Source: Actinomycetospora succinea (GTDB taxonomy: Bacteria; Actinomycetota; Actinomycetes; Mycobacteriales; Pseudonocardiaceae). Taken from it: a DNA stretch of 64,000 nucleotides. Shown piece after piece: positions 43,419-51,746 of the stretch. A program made the translations under genes and the position numbers. The notes under the pieces were generated by a model that saw nothing but the letters and a program-made list of their open reading frames with translations, was not told the DNA's origin and did not search any database. Positions within the stretch are counted from its first letter, which is position 1. Each line of letters starts with the position of its first letter. Location: assembly GCF_004363095.1 (NCBI RefSeq), contig NZ_SNYO01000012.1, forward strand, positions 1 to 64,000. The letters run 5' to 3'.

Positions 43419-45977
43419 CTACAGCTTCGTCAGCGGGACGCCGCCGATGAGCATGAGGCGCACGGTGCCCGAGGAGCCGAAGTCGATGGTGGCGGTGGCC
43501 CGGGAGCCGACGCCGTCGACGGTGACGACCGTGCCGAGGCCGTACTTGTCGTGGGTGACGCGGTCGCCGACCTCGAGCGAGATGGTCGGCGCCTCCTTCC
43601 AGTCCGGGCGCATCGGCGACGGGCGCGAGGTGCGCCCCGACAGGTCGGTGCCGGGGCTCGCCCAGCGTCCGGAGCCGAACCGGGTTCGGCCCACCGGCGA
43701 GGACCGCTCGGAGCTGGGCTCGACACGCCGCCACTCCCACACGTCGCCGGGGACCTCGTCGAGGAACCGCGAGGGCGGGTTGGCCTGCGGCTGCCCGAAC
43801 GCCGAGCGCATCACCGCGCGCGAGAGGTAGAGCCGCTTCTGCGCCCGTGTGATGCCGACGTAGGCGAGCCGGCGCTCCTCGGAGAGCTCCGCCGGGTCGG
43901 CCAGGGCGCGGGAGTGCGGGAAGACGCCGTCCTCCCAGCCCGTCGCGAACACCACCGGGAACTCGAGGCCCTTCGCGGTGTGCAGCGTCATCAGGGTGAC
44001 GACGCCGTCGCCGCCGTCGGGGATCGAGTCGGCGTCGGCGACCAGCGAGACCCGCTCGAGGAACGCCTCCAGCGAGCCGGGCTCGGGGGTGCCGTCGGTG
44101 CCCGCGGCGGGCGTCTCGTCGTCACCCTCGAGGCCCTCGGCGTTGCGCGCGTCCTGGACGAACTCGCGGGCGACGCTGACGAGCTCCTGCAGGTTCTCGA
44201 GGCGGGACTGCTCCTGCGGGTCCTCCGAGCCCTCGAGCTCGGCGCGGTAGCCCGAGCGGTCGAGGATCGCGTCGAGCACCTCGTCGACCGGCGCAGCGCC
44301 TCGATCGGTCGAGCTCCGCTCCGCTTCGTCTCCCCCCACCAGCAGCCCCGCCAACCCGTCCATCATCTCGACGAAGTCGGCGATGTTGCGCTGCGAGCGC
44401 GTGGCCAGCCCGTGCACCTCGCCCGCGGCCGCGCGGCGCAGGGCGGCGGCGAAGGTGATGCGCTCGCGGTCGGCCGCGTCGGCGACCACCGACTCGGCGC
44501 GGTCGCCGATCCCGCGCTTGGGGACGTTGAGGATGCGCCGCAGCGAGACCGTGTCCTCGGGGTTGGACAGCACCTTGAGGTAGGCCATGGCGTCGCGGAC
44601 CTCGCGGCGCTCGTAGAACCGCACGCCGCCGACGATCTTGTACGGCAGCCCGAGGCGGATGAACACGTCCTCGAAGACGCGGGACTGACCGTTGGTGCGG
44701 TAGAAGACGGCGACCTCGCCGAAGCGCACCTCGCCGGCGTCGACGAGGCGGTCGATCTCGGCGGCGACGAAGGCGGCCTCGTCGTGCTCGTTGTCGGCGA
44801 CGTAGCCGACCACCAGCTCGCCGTCGCCCGCGTCGGTCCAGAGCCGCTTGTCGCGGCGCTCCGGGTTGCGGCTGATGACGGCGTTGGCCGCGGTGAGGAT
44901 GCGCTGGGTGGAGCGGTAGTTCTGCTCGAGCAGGATCGTGCGCGCCTCGGGGTAGTCGCGCTCGAACTCGATGATGTTGCGGATGGTCGCGCCGCGGAAG
45001 GCGTAGATCGACTGGTCGGCGTCGCCGACGACGCAGAGCTCCGCGGGCTTCACCGAGCCGTCAACGCTGCCCGCCGCCAGGGCCCGGACCAGCATGTACT
45101 GGGCGTGGTTGGTGTCCTGGTACTCGTCGACCAGGATGTGCCGGAAGCGGCGCCGGTAGTACTCCGCGACGTCCGGGAAGCGCGTCAGCAGGTCGACCGT
45201 GCGGCCGATGAGGTCGTCGAAGTCGAGCGAGTTCGACTGCTGCAGGCGCTGCTGGTAGACGGCGAAGACCTCGGCGGTGCGCTTCTCCGCGTCGGTGGTG
45301 GCGGCGTCGGCGGCCTCGATCGGGGAGACCAGCTCGTTCTTCCACGCCGAGATGCGCGCGAGCAGGCCGCGCGGCGAGTACTTCTTGGCGTCGAGGTCGA
45401 GCCCCCGGGCCACCGACGCGACCAGCCGGCGGGAGTCGTCCGCGTCGTAGATCGAGAACGTGGAGCTCAGCTCCAGGTGGCGGTACTCGCGGCGCAGGAT
45501 GCGCACGCACATGGAGTGGAACGTCGAAACCCACATCGCGTTGGCGCGCCGGCCCACCAGCGCGGCCACGCGCTCGCGCATCTCGGCGGCGGCCTTGTTG
45601 GTGAACGTGATGGCCATGACCTGGCCCGGCCCGACCCCCTGGTGGCGCATCTGCCAGGCGATCCGGTGGGTGAGCACCCGCGTCTTGCCCGACCCGGCGC
45701 CCGCGACGATCAGCAGCGGCGAGCCGGTGTGCATCACGGCCTCGCGCTGCGGCGGGTTCATGCCCTCGAGCAGGGGATCGTCGGCCGGGTCCGGCGTGTC
45801 GGACGAGCGGCGCAGCGCCGCGCCGCCGCCCGCGTCACCCCCGCCGGCGGCGGCCGCGGCGAGGCGCCGGGACAGGGCGGAGGCCGCCGAGCGCGCAGGG
45901 GGACCCGACCCGGCGTCCGGCCCGGCCTCGAGGGCGGCGTCGGACCCGGCGGGACGGGTGGCAGGACCGGTGCTCAT
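43419..45977 (-). CDS. pcrA: ATP-dependent DNA helicase PcrA/UvrD
   Basis: An 852-residue superfamily 1A helicase. N-terminal low-complexity Ala/Gly stretch (about 1-70), then NPPQREAVMHTGSPLLIVAGAGSGKTRVLTHRIAW (two pieces), the Walker A loop being GAGSGKT. Motif II LVDEYQDTNHAQY, motif III VVGDADQSIYAFRGA, motif IV ILLEQNYRS, motif V LMTLHTAKGLEFPVVF, motif VI EERRLAYVGITRAQKRLYL. The C-terminal 50 residues make a Tudor-like RNA-polymerase-binding domain (VGDRVTHDKYGLGTVVTVDG). Functions in nucleotide excision repair and transcription conflict resolution. Between motif IV and V it contains VGGDEAERSSTDR, encoded by the dispersed element at 44306-44335. Equivalent to Rv0949 by order. Confidence 0.95.
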   Translation of the reverse strand: MSTGPATRPAGSDAALEAGPDAGSGPPARSAASALSRRLAAAAAGGGDAGGGAALRRSSDTPDPADDPLLEGMNPPQREAVMHTGSPLLIVAGAGSGKTRVLTHRIAWQMRHQGVGPGQVMAITFTNKAAAEMRERVAALVGRRANAMWVSTFHSMCVRILRREYRHLELSSTFSIYDADDSRRLVASVARGLDLDAKKYSPRGLLARISAWKNELVSPIEAADAATTDAEKRTAEVFAVYQQRLQQSNSLDFDDLIGRTVDLLTRFPDVAEYYRRRFRHILVDEYQDTNHAQYMLVRALAAGSVDGSVKPAELCVVGDADQSIYAFRGATIRNIIEFERDYPEARTILLEQNYRSTQRILTAANAVISRNPERRDKRLWTDAGDGELVVGYVADNEHDEAAFVAAEIDRLVDAGEVRFGEVAVFYRTNGQSRVFEDVFIRLGLPYKIVGGVRFYERREVRDAMAYLKVLSNPEDTVSLRRILNVPKRGIGDRAESVVADAADRERITFAAALRRAAAGEVHGLATRSQRNIADFVEMMDGLAGLLVGGDEAERSSTDRGAAPVDEVLDAILDRSGYRAELEGSEDPQEQSRLENLQELVSVAREFVQDARNAEGLEGDDETPAAGTDGTPEPGSLEAFLERVSLVADADSIPDGGDGVVTLMTLHTAKGLEFPVVFATGWEDGVFPHSRALADPAELSEERRLAYVGITRAQKRLYLSRAVMRSAFGQPQANPPSRFLDEVPGDVWEWRRVEPSSERSSPVGRTRFGSGRWASPGTDLSGRTSRPSPMRPDWKEAPTISLEVGDRVTHDKYGLGTVVTVDGVGSRATATIDFGSSGTVRLMLIGGVPLTKL
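44306..44335 (-). repeat. short dispersed element inside pcrA
   Basis: Reverse complement of GGAGACGAAGCGGAGCGGAG-CTCGACCG. Encodes GDEAERSST in a region of PcrA (between domains, before DEVLDAILDRSGY) where length varies in the family. Matches the element at 2232-2260 in frame and sequence. Confidence 0.55.
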
Positions 45978-46056
45978 CGTCGGTCCACGCTACCGGGGCC
46001 CCCTGACAACGGACGGGCGGCGCAGCGGGCGGTTGGCGGCACGGGGGCGCGGTGGC

Positions 46057-46131
46057 ATGATGTTCGTCGTGCACGCGCAGACCGTTCGATTTTTCTACGG
46101 GTACCGGACCCCGGTGCCCGTGGACATCTGA
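46057..46131 (+). CDS. leader peptide of the chorismate mutase gene (24 aa)
   Basis: A short frame with two ATG codons at its start and TGA 46129-46131, ending 117 bp before the chorismate mutase. The middle reads VRFFYGYRTP, that is Phe-Phe-Tyr-Gly-Tyr: four aromatic codons among five. The gene it precedes makes prephenate, the precursor of Phe and Tyr, so these would be control codons for attenuation. The T-rich codons (TTTTTCTAC) stand out from the GC-rich surroundings. Stem-loops follow at 46157-46184 and 46191-46228. Translation has not been shown; the aromatic run upstream of exactly this gene makes chance unlikely. Confidence 0.72.
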   Translation: MMFVVHAQTVRFFYGYRTPVPVDI

Positions 46132-46156
46132 CGCGCCTGCCGCGCCCGACCCACGC

Positions 46157-46228
46157 CGCCCCGGAGTCCACGGACCCCGGGGCGTTCTCGTGTCCGGGGT
46201 TCCTCGTGGAGCCACCCAACCCCGGACA
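46157..46228 (+). promoter_or_regulatory. attenuator-like stem-loops upstream of chorismate mutase
   Basis: First stem: CGCCCCGGAGTC (46157-46168) with GACCCCGGGGCG (46173-46184), one mismatch, then TTCT, a plausible terminator. Second stem: TGTCCGGGGTT (46191-46201) with AACCCCGGACA (46218-46228), perfect. CCCCGGA (46159-46165) can instead pair with TCCGGGG (46193-46199), so the structures exclude one another as in amino-acid attenuators. The leader peptide ends 25 bp before the first stem. Confidence 0.65.
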
Positions 46229-46248
46229 CCCCCTGGAGGCCGATCCCC

Positions 46249-46584
46249 GTGAGTGCTGCGACCAGCGACTCCACCCCGACCACCGCCGACGAGGACGCCG
46301 ACCCCGATCGGGGCGCGGCGCTCTCCCCCGCGAGCGCCGAGGAGATCCCCGACCTGCGCGTGGAGATCGACAGCATCGACGCCGAGATCCTGCGGCTGAT
46401 CCAGCGCCGCACCGAGATCTCCCAGCGGATCGGGCTGGCGCGCATGGCGGCCGGCGGGCCGCGGATCGTCTACAACCGCGAGATGGCCGTGCTGGCCCGC
46501 TTCCGCGACCTCGGCGCCGAGGGTCGCGAGCTGGGCATGCTGCTCCTGCGCCTCGGGCGCGGCCGCCTCGGCGGCCGCAGCTGA
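46249..46584 (+). CDS. chorismate mutase (Rv0948c-type AroQ)
   Basis: A 111-residue AroQ-delta chorismate mutase, cytoplasmic. The helix 1 motif LRVEIDSIDAEILRLIQRRTEISQRIGLARM, then GGPRIVYNREMAVLARFRDLG, then the C-terminal MLLLRLGRGRLGGRS, match the M. tuberculosis enzyme, whose activity is low until bound by DAHP synthase; its LGRGRLG tail makes that contact. The first 33 residues are disordered and acidic. GTG 46249-46251 has GGAGG at 46235. A Phe/Tyr-rich leader peptide and alternative stem-loops upstream suggest transcription attenuation by aromatic amino acid supply. It is divergent from pcrA, as Rv0948c is from uvrD1. Confidence 0.92.
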   Translation: MSAATSDSTPTTADEDADPDRGAALSPASAEEIPDLRVEIDSIDAEILRLIQRRTEISQRIGLARMAAGGPRIVYNREMAVLARFRDLGAEGRELGMLLLRLGRGRLGGRS

Positions 46585-46671
46585 CGAGCCGGGGACCCTG
46601 AGGCGCGACCCCGAACAACACGGGGGTCGCGGCGAGCACCGACCACACGCGTGTGGTGGCACTCTGGTGTC

Positions 46672-46989
46672 ATGGGAAGCGTCATCGATCTGATCGCCAC
46701 GATCGTCACGGTGCTCAGCCTGCTGGCCGCCGTCGGCTACGGCGGCTACCTGCTCATGATCTCGTCGGTGGCCTCCAAGCGCCCCGGGGCGTCGCACCTC
46801 GCGATCGACGCCCGCAAGCGCCTGCCGGCCGCGGGTGGTCTGGCCCTCGGTGCGCTCGTCGCACTGCTCCTGACGGGTGGCGGCATCCCGCTCGACGTCA
46901 TCGGGCTGCTCGTCGGTGGCGGGGTGGGTCTCGTCGCGACGAACCAGCTCCAGAGCGCCCGCAAGCGCCTCGCCGCGCCGCCCCACTGA
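46672..46989 (+). CDS. small membrane protein, unknown function
   Basis: A 105-residue protein with three hydrophobic segments: VIDLIATIVTVLSLLAAVGYGGYLLM, GGLALGALVALLLTGG and LDVIGLLVGGGVGLVA. Basic residues (SKRPG, DARKRLP, SARKRL) fall between and after them. No known family recognised. ATG 46672 is preceded by no clear ribosome site and could be leaderless. Same strand as the chorismate mutase, 87 bp away. Confidence 0.6.
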   Translation: MGSVIDLIATIVTVLSLLAAVGYGGYLLMISSVASKRPGASHLAIDARKRLPAAGGLALGALVALLLTGGGIPLDVIGLLVGGGVGLVATNQLQSARKRLAAPPH

Positions 46990-47240
46990 GCCGGACGGTC
47001 CGCTCCTCGCGCCGGACGGCACATGACGTGGTGCCTGTCCGGGGAACGAAGTGCTGTGTTCGGTCGCCCCGGGGGATACGCCCGTCCGGCGACCAGACCC
47101 GAACGATGGCCAGCCGTCGCCCGGACGACGTCTCCCCCGCCGGGTGACGTCGGAGTAGCCATTCCCTCACGCGGAGTGGAGACGACGTCACCGGTCGGGG
47201 ACCCGGGACACGGACGGCAGCGGACGAGGAGCACGGACGA

Positions 47241-49244
47241 ATGAACGAGCGTGAGGGGCGGCACGCGTGGTTCGACGACCCCGGCGAGGTCACGGGCGCT
47301 CTGCTCGTGCCGCCGACGGTCCCCCCGCCGGCCCTGCCCGCCGACGTCGACCCGGAGGGCGTCGAGACCGCGCAGACCCCCGGGGCCGACGACACCGGTG
47401 AGCACTGGGTCGAGCTCCTGCCGGCGCCCCGCCGGCCCGCCGACGACATCCCGGCGGCCGAGGCGCCGGAGCCGGAGCACGAGCCGGAGCACGAGCCGGA
47501 GCCGGTCGAGTCCCGCCACACCGACGGCATCCCGGTCACGGAGATCCTCGCCCGTCTGACCGGCCCGCAGCCCGTGGTCGAGGACAGCCCGGACGACGAG
47601 ACCCCCGAGCCCGACGAGGAGCCGGACCCCGACTCCGACCCCGACTCCGCCGCGCTCGCCAAGGCCCTCGCGTTCGCCGCGGCCCTGGACGCCGCCGAGG
47701 CCCGGGAGACGACGCGGAGCACCTCCGCCGGCCGTGCCCCGCGGCCGCCGCGCGCCGCCCCCGTGCGCCCGCAGCCCACGCCCGGACGCTCGGCGCGCCG
47801 GCGCACCAACCCGTTCCGGTTGGGCCGCGGGCGGTCGCTGGGCGCGAGCACGGGCGTGTTCCTGGTCGCGGGCACGATCGCGAGCGTCGCCGGCCAGCTG
47901 CCCGGCCTCCCGATCGAGGACGTGCCCTACCCCGGCGACCCCCGCGCGCTCCCGCCCGGCGTCGCCCTGGTGCCCGGCCTCCCCGGGACGTTCGGCGCGC
48001 TGCCCGGCACGACCGTCGGCGGCGTCCCGGTCCCGGGCGTCACCCTCAGCGCCTCGGTCAGCGACCTCGGCCTCGGCGCACCCGGCGGCAACGCCGTCGC
48101 CGGCGGCGGTCTCGCCGGGGTCCGGGGCCCGCTCGCCGCCCCCGCCGGCGCGCTCCCCGGCGCCGCGGCACCGGGTGCGGGTGCGCCCGGTGCCGCCGGC
48201 GGCGGCGCCCCGGGTGCCGGCCCCGTCGCGCCCGGTCCCGGCGGCACGCCCGGGAGCCCCGGCAGCCCGGGCGGCACCCCCGGGAGCCCCGGTGGCACCC
48301 CCGGCATCGTCCCCGCCGTCGTGGACGGCCTCGGGAACACCGTCACGAACGTCGGGGACGGTCTCGGGACCACCGTGACCGGCGTCGGCACCACCGTCAC
48401 CGGCGTGACCGGCGGGCTCGGGACCACGGTCCGCAACGTCGGCACCGGCCTCGGGACCACCGTGACCGGCGTCGGCACCACGGTGAACGGGCTGACCGGC
48501 GGCCTCGGGACGACGGTCGACGGGCTCGCCGGCGGGCTCGGGGCCATCGGCAACAACGACGCCCCCGCCGGGGACCCGGGCCTCGTCGGGCGCGTCGGCA
48601 CCCTCGTCGGCGACACCACCAGCGGCGTCGCGGGCGCCCTGCCCGGGCCGCTCGGCGTGCCGGTGGAGGCCCTGGGCACCACCGTGGACACCACGGTCGG
48701 CACGGTCCAGCACCAGGTCGTCGCGCCGCTCGCCACGACGACGTCGGGGCTGGTGCGCGACACCGGCCAGACCCTCGGGACCACGCTGCACGACACGACC
48801 CACGAGGTCGTCGCGCCCGCCACGGGGACCGTCACCGGCGCCGTGCGCGACACCGGAGAGACCACCGGGACCACCCTGCGCACCACCACCCGCGAGGTCG
48901 TCGAGCCCGCGACCGAGACGGTCACCGGCGCCGTGCGCGACACCGGCCGGACCGCCGGGGACGCCGTCGACGACGTCTCCGCCGTCGGCCGCACGACCTC
49001 GCGCGTCGTGGAGGACACGACCGACCGGGTCAGCGACACCGTGGACGACACCGTGGAGGACGTGTCCTCGACCGTCGACGACACGAGCGACGCGGTCGAG
49101 GACACGACCGACGAGGTCGGCGACACCGTGGACGACACGGTGGACTCCGTGTCGTCGACCGTGGACGACACGGGCGACGCGGTGGAGGACACCACGGACG
49201 CGCTCGGCGACACCGTCGGTGGCCTGCTCGGCGGCGACGACTGA
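47241..49244 (+). CDS. long repetitive membrane-anchored protein, unknown function
   Basis: A 667-residue protein, not a known family. Residues 1-190 are acidic, Pro-rich and apparently cytoplasmic (EPEHEPEHEPEPVE, DEEPDPDSDPDS), ending in an Arg cluster PGRSARRRTNPFRLGRGR. A short hydrophobic helix (GASTGVFLVAGTIASVAG) follows. The outside part has Gly-Pro collagen-like runs (GTPGSPGSPGGTPGSPGG), then units of about 16-20 residues around GLGTTVTGVGTTVTGVTGG, and then Thr/Val/Asp units such as DTVDDTVEDVSSTVDDT repeated to the end. The last 100 residues are strongly acidic. Likely exposed on the cell surface and extended. It precedes a Ser/Thr kinase gene by 103 bp; the many Thr residues could be targets, which is only a guess. 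Confidence 0.8.
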   Translation: MNEREGRHAWFDDPGEVTGALLVPPTVPPPALPADVDPEGVETAQTPGADDTGEHWVELLPAPRRPADDIPAAEAPEPEHEPEHEPEPVESRHTDGIPVTEILARLTGPQPVVEDSPDDETPEPDEEPDPDSDPDSAALAKALAFAAALDAAEARETTRSTSAGRAPRPPRAAPVRPQPTPGRSARRRTNPFRLGRGRSLGASTGVFLVAGTIASVAGQLPGLPIEDVPYPGDPRALPPGVALVPGLPGTFGALPGTTVGGVPVPGVTLSASVSDLGLGAPGGNAVAGGGLAGVRGPLAAPAGALPGAAAPGAGAPGAAGGGAPGAGPVAPGPGGTPGSPGSPGGTPGSPGGTPGIVPAVVDGLGNTVTNVGDGLGTTVTGVGTTVTGVTGGLGTTVRNVGTGLGTTVTGVGTTVNGLTGGLGTTVDGLAGGLGAIGNNDAPAGDPGLVGRVGTLVGDTTSGVAGALPGPLGVPVEALGTTVDTTVGTVQHQVVAPLATTTSGLVRDTGQTLGTTLHDTTHEVVAPATGTVTGAVRDTGETTGTTLRTTTREVVEPATETVTGAVRDTGRTAGDAVDDVSAVGRTTSRVVEDTTDRVSDTVDDTVEDVSSTVDDTSDAVEDTTDEVGDTVDDTVDSVSSTVDDTGDAVEDTTDALGDTVGGLLGGDD

Positions 49245-49347
49245 GCAGCGCCGCCGTGGGCAGGGCCGCGGGTGCTCGGGCGCGTGGTCGTCACCCGGTC
49301 GGGACCTCTACTGTGACCCCCGTGGACACACCGACGGGGAGCGGCCA

Positions 49348-51045
49348 GTGAGCTCTCCCCGCGTGGTCGCCGGGCGCTATCGCCTCGAGGAGCGCATCGG
49401 CTCCGGGGCGATGGGCGTGGTGTGGCGCGGCACCGACGAGCGCCTGGGTCGCGTCGTCGCGGTCAAGCAGGTGTTCCTGCACGCGGGTCTGGACGACCGG
49501 GAGGCCGAGGAGGTCCGCCAGCGCACCCTGCGCGAGGGCCGGATCGCCGCGCGCCTCCAGCACCCGCACGCGATCTCGGTGTTCGACGCGTCCATCGAGG
49601 GCGACGAGCCGTGGCTGGTCATGGAGTACCTGCCCTCGCGCAGCCTCGCCAACGTGCTGGGCGAGCAGGGCACGCTCGAGCCGCGCACGGTCGCGCGCAT
49701 CGGGCGCCAGGTCGCCGACGCCCTCGACGCCGCCCACCAGGCCGGCATCGTGCACCGCGACGTGAAGCCCGGGAACGTCCTGCTCGGCGCGGACGGCACC
49801 GTCAAGATCACCGACTTCGGCATCTCCCGCGCCACCGGCGACCTCACCCTCACGCGCACCGGGATGCTCGCCGGCACGCCCGCCTACCTCGCGCCCGAGG
49901 TCGCCCGGGGCGACGACTCGACGGCGGCGTCCGACGTGTTCTCCCTCGGCGCCACGCTGTACGCGGCGGTCGAGGGCATGCCCCCGTTCGGCGCGGACGA
50001 CAACGCGCTCGCCCTGCTGCACTCGGTGGCCGCCGGCAAGGTCGTGCCGCCCTCGCAGGCCGGGCCGCTGACCGCGCTGCTCATGCGGCTGCTCCGCAAC
50101 GACCCCGCCGAGCGCCCGTCCGCCGCCGAGGCCCGCCAGGAGCTGGGCCGCATCGCGCACGCGGGCGGGCGGCCCGAGGAACCGCTCGGCAACCTCGTCC
50201 CGCTCGGCGCCCCGGCGGCAGTCCCCGAGGCGCGGCACTCGTCCGACCCGTGGATGCCCGGTCCGGGGGGCTCCGGCGGCGGCTCGGGCTCCGGCTCCGG
50301 CGGCCCGGCCGGTCCCCCGACCCGCCAGGGCATGCCCGCCCCGGACCCCCCGCCGCGGCGACGCCCGGCCCGGCGCCCGACCACCGCGATCGTCGTCCTC
50401 GTCCTGCTCGTCGCCCTCGCCGCCGGCGGGGTCGTCGGGGTCGCGCTGCTGTCGTCGTCGTCGGGCTCCGACTCGACGGGGGCGAGCGTCGCGGCACCCG
50501 GGGGCGCGGCCGCCGACGATCCGCAGGCCGCGATGGTGGCCGCGGTCCGCGACTACTACGGCGTCGTCACCGGCAACGAGGCCGCGGGCTGGGCGCGCCT
50601 CGGACCCAACCTGCAGTCGCAGGCCGGCGGCTTCGCGCGCTACCAGGCGTTCTGGACGACGATCTCGTCGGTCCAGGTCGTCGACGCGAGCGCCCTCGAC
50701 GCCGACACGGTGCGCGCCACCCTCGACTTCGTGCCCGAGGGCCGCGAGCGCATCCGCGAGGTCCACGAGCTCGGCATGGTCCGCGGCCCCGACGGGCGCT
50801 GGCTGATCGACACCGACGAGAGCGTCGACGGCGCGAGCCCGCGGGCGGCGGCCACCGGCCTGCAGCTCGACACCCCGCTCGCGGAGGCCGCGCCGACCAC
50901 GTCGGCGTCCCCCTCACGCGCGGCCGAGGACCACCACTCCGGGGACGACCACGGCGGTCACCACGGCGACGACCACTCCGGGTCCGACGACCACTCGGGT
51001 GACGACTCCGGGCACGGCGGGGACGACCACTCCGACGAGGGCTAG
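49348..51045 (+). CDS. Ser/Thr protein kinase (PknB-like) with His/Asp-rich tail
   Basis: A 565-residue Hanks-type kinase. The kinase domain (about 9-270) has GSGAMGVVWRG, VAVKQV, HRDVKPGNVLL (near residue 136), DFGIS, GTPAYLAPEVA and ASDVFSLGATLYAAVEG. A Gly/Ser/Pro linker leads to one transmembrane helix (about 346-368, IVVLVLLVALAAGGVVGVALL). The outside part (about 390-510) resembles a small ligand-binding domain (VRDYYGVVTGNEAAGW...FVPEGRERI). The C-terminal about 38 residues are nearly all His, Asp, Ser and Gly (DDHGGHHGDDHSGSDDHS), a possible metal-binding tail. Start GTG 49348; upstream sequence is non-conserved. It would phosphorylate cytoplasmic targets in response to an outside signal. 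Confidence 0.9.
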   Translation: MSSPRVVAGRYRLEERIGSGAMGVVWRGTDERLGRVVAVKQVFLHAGLDDREAEEVRQRTLREGRIAARLQHPHAISVFDASIEGDEPWLVMEYLPSRSLANVLGEQGTLEPRTVARIGRQVADALDAAHQAGIVHRDVKPGNVLLGADGTVKITDFGISRATGDLTLTRTGMLAGTPAYLAPEVARGDDSTAASDVFSLGATLYAAVEGMPPFGADDNALALLHSVAAGKVVPPSQAGPLTALLMRLLRNDPAERPSAAEARQELGRIAHAGGRPEEPLGNLVPLGAPAAVPEARHSSDPWMPGPGGSGGGSGSGSGGPAGPPTRQGMPAPDPPPRRRPARRPTTAIVVLVLLVALAAGGVVGVALLSSSSGSDSTGASVAAPGGAAADDPQAAMVAAVRDYYGVVTGNEAAGWARLGPNLQSQAGGFARYQAFWTTISSVQVVDASALDADTVRATLDFVPEGRERIREVHELGMVRGPDGRWLIDTDESVDGASPRAAATGLQLDTPLAEAAPTTSASPSRAAEDHHSGDDHGGHHGDDHSGSDDHSGDDSGHGGDDHSDEG

Positions 51046-51065
51046 AGCCCGCTCGGACCAGGCGG

Positions 51066-51746
51066 TCAGACCAGGCGCCGGTCGCTCGCCCACCGCGAGA
51101 GCTCGTGGCGGTTCGACGACTGGGTCTTGCGCAGGACGCTCGACACGTGGGTCTCGACGGTCTTCACCGAGATGACGAGCTCGGCGGCGATCTCCTTGTA
51201 CGACCAGCCCCGGGCCAGCAGGCGCAGCACGTCGCGCTCGCGGCGGGTCAGCTGGTCGAGCTCGGGGTCGACGACGCCGGTCGCGCCCGGGCGGTCGGCG
51301 AACGCGTCGAGCACGAACCCCGCCAGCCGCGGCGAGAACACGGCGTCGCCGGCCCGCACGCGCACGACGGCGTCGGCGAGCTCGTGCCCGGAGATCGTCT
51401 TGGTGACGTAGCCCCGGGCGCCCGCGCGGATGACCGAGATGACGTCCTCGGCGGCGTCGGACACCGACAGCGCGAGGAACACGACGTCCGGGTGGTCGGG
51501 GCGCGTGCGGCTGAGCACCGCGGCGCCGCCGCCGTCGGGCATGTGCACGTCGAGGAGCACCACGTCGGGCTTGCGGTGCCCGATGACGGCGACGGCCTCG
51601 TCCACCGAGCCCGCCTCGCCGACGACGCTGACGGTGCGGCGGGCGAGCGACTCGAGCTCGGCGCGCACGCCGCGGCGGAAGAGCGCGTGGTCGTCGACGA
51701 GGACGACGGTGACGGGCTCGTCTGGCGCACTCGCCGGCTCGGTCAT
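51066..51746 (-). CDS. LuxR-family response regulator
   Basis: A 226-residue NarL/FixJ-type regulator. The receiver domain has VVLVDDHALFRRGVR with phospho-acceptor Asp in VVLLDVHMPDGGG (about residue 60), and GYVTKTIS holds the switch Lys. The C-terminal helix-turn-helix is LTRRERDVLRLLARGWSYKEIAAELVISVKTVETHVSSVLRKT. Partner of the upstream histidine kinase: its ATG overlaps the kinase stop (ATGA). It probably controls the PspC-type genes across the divergent promoter, which is inferred. Confidence 0.93.
   Translation of the reverse strand: MTEPASAPDEPVTVVLVDDHALFRRGVRAELESLARRTVSVVGEAGSVDEAVAVIGHRKPDVVLLDVHMPDGGGAAVLSRTRPDHPDVVFLALSVSDAAEDVISVIRAGARGYVTKTISGHELADAVVRVRAGDAVFSPRLAGFVLDAFADRPGATGVVDPELDQLTRRERDVLRLLARGWSYKEIAAELVISVKTVETHVSSVLRKTQSSNRHELSRWASDRRLV

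Noticed and set aside
47241-49244. Repetitive GTTVTGVG region taken as a microsatellite or non-coding repeat
   Set aside because: The frame is open for 667 codons with a membrane helix and third-position GC bias, so it is coding repetition.
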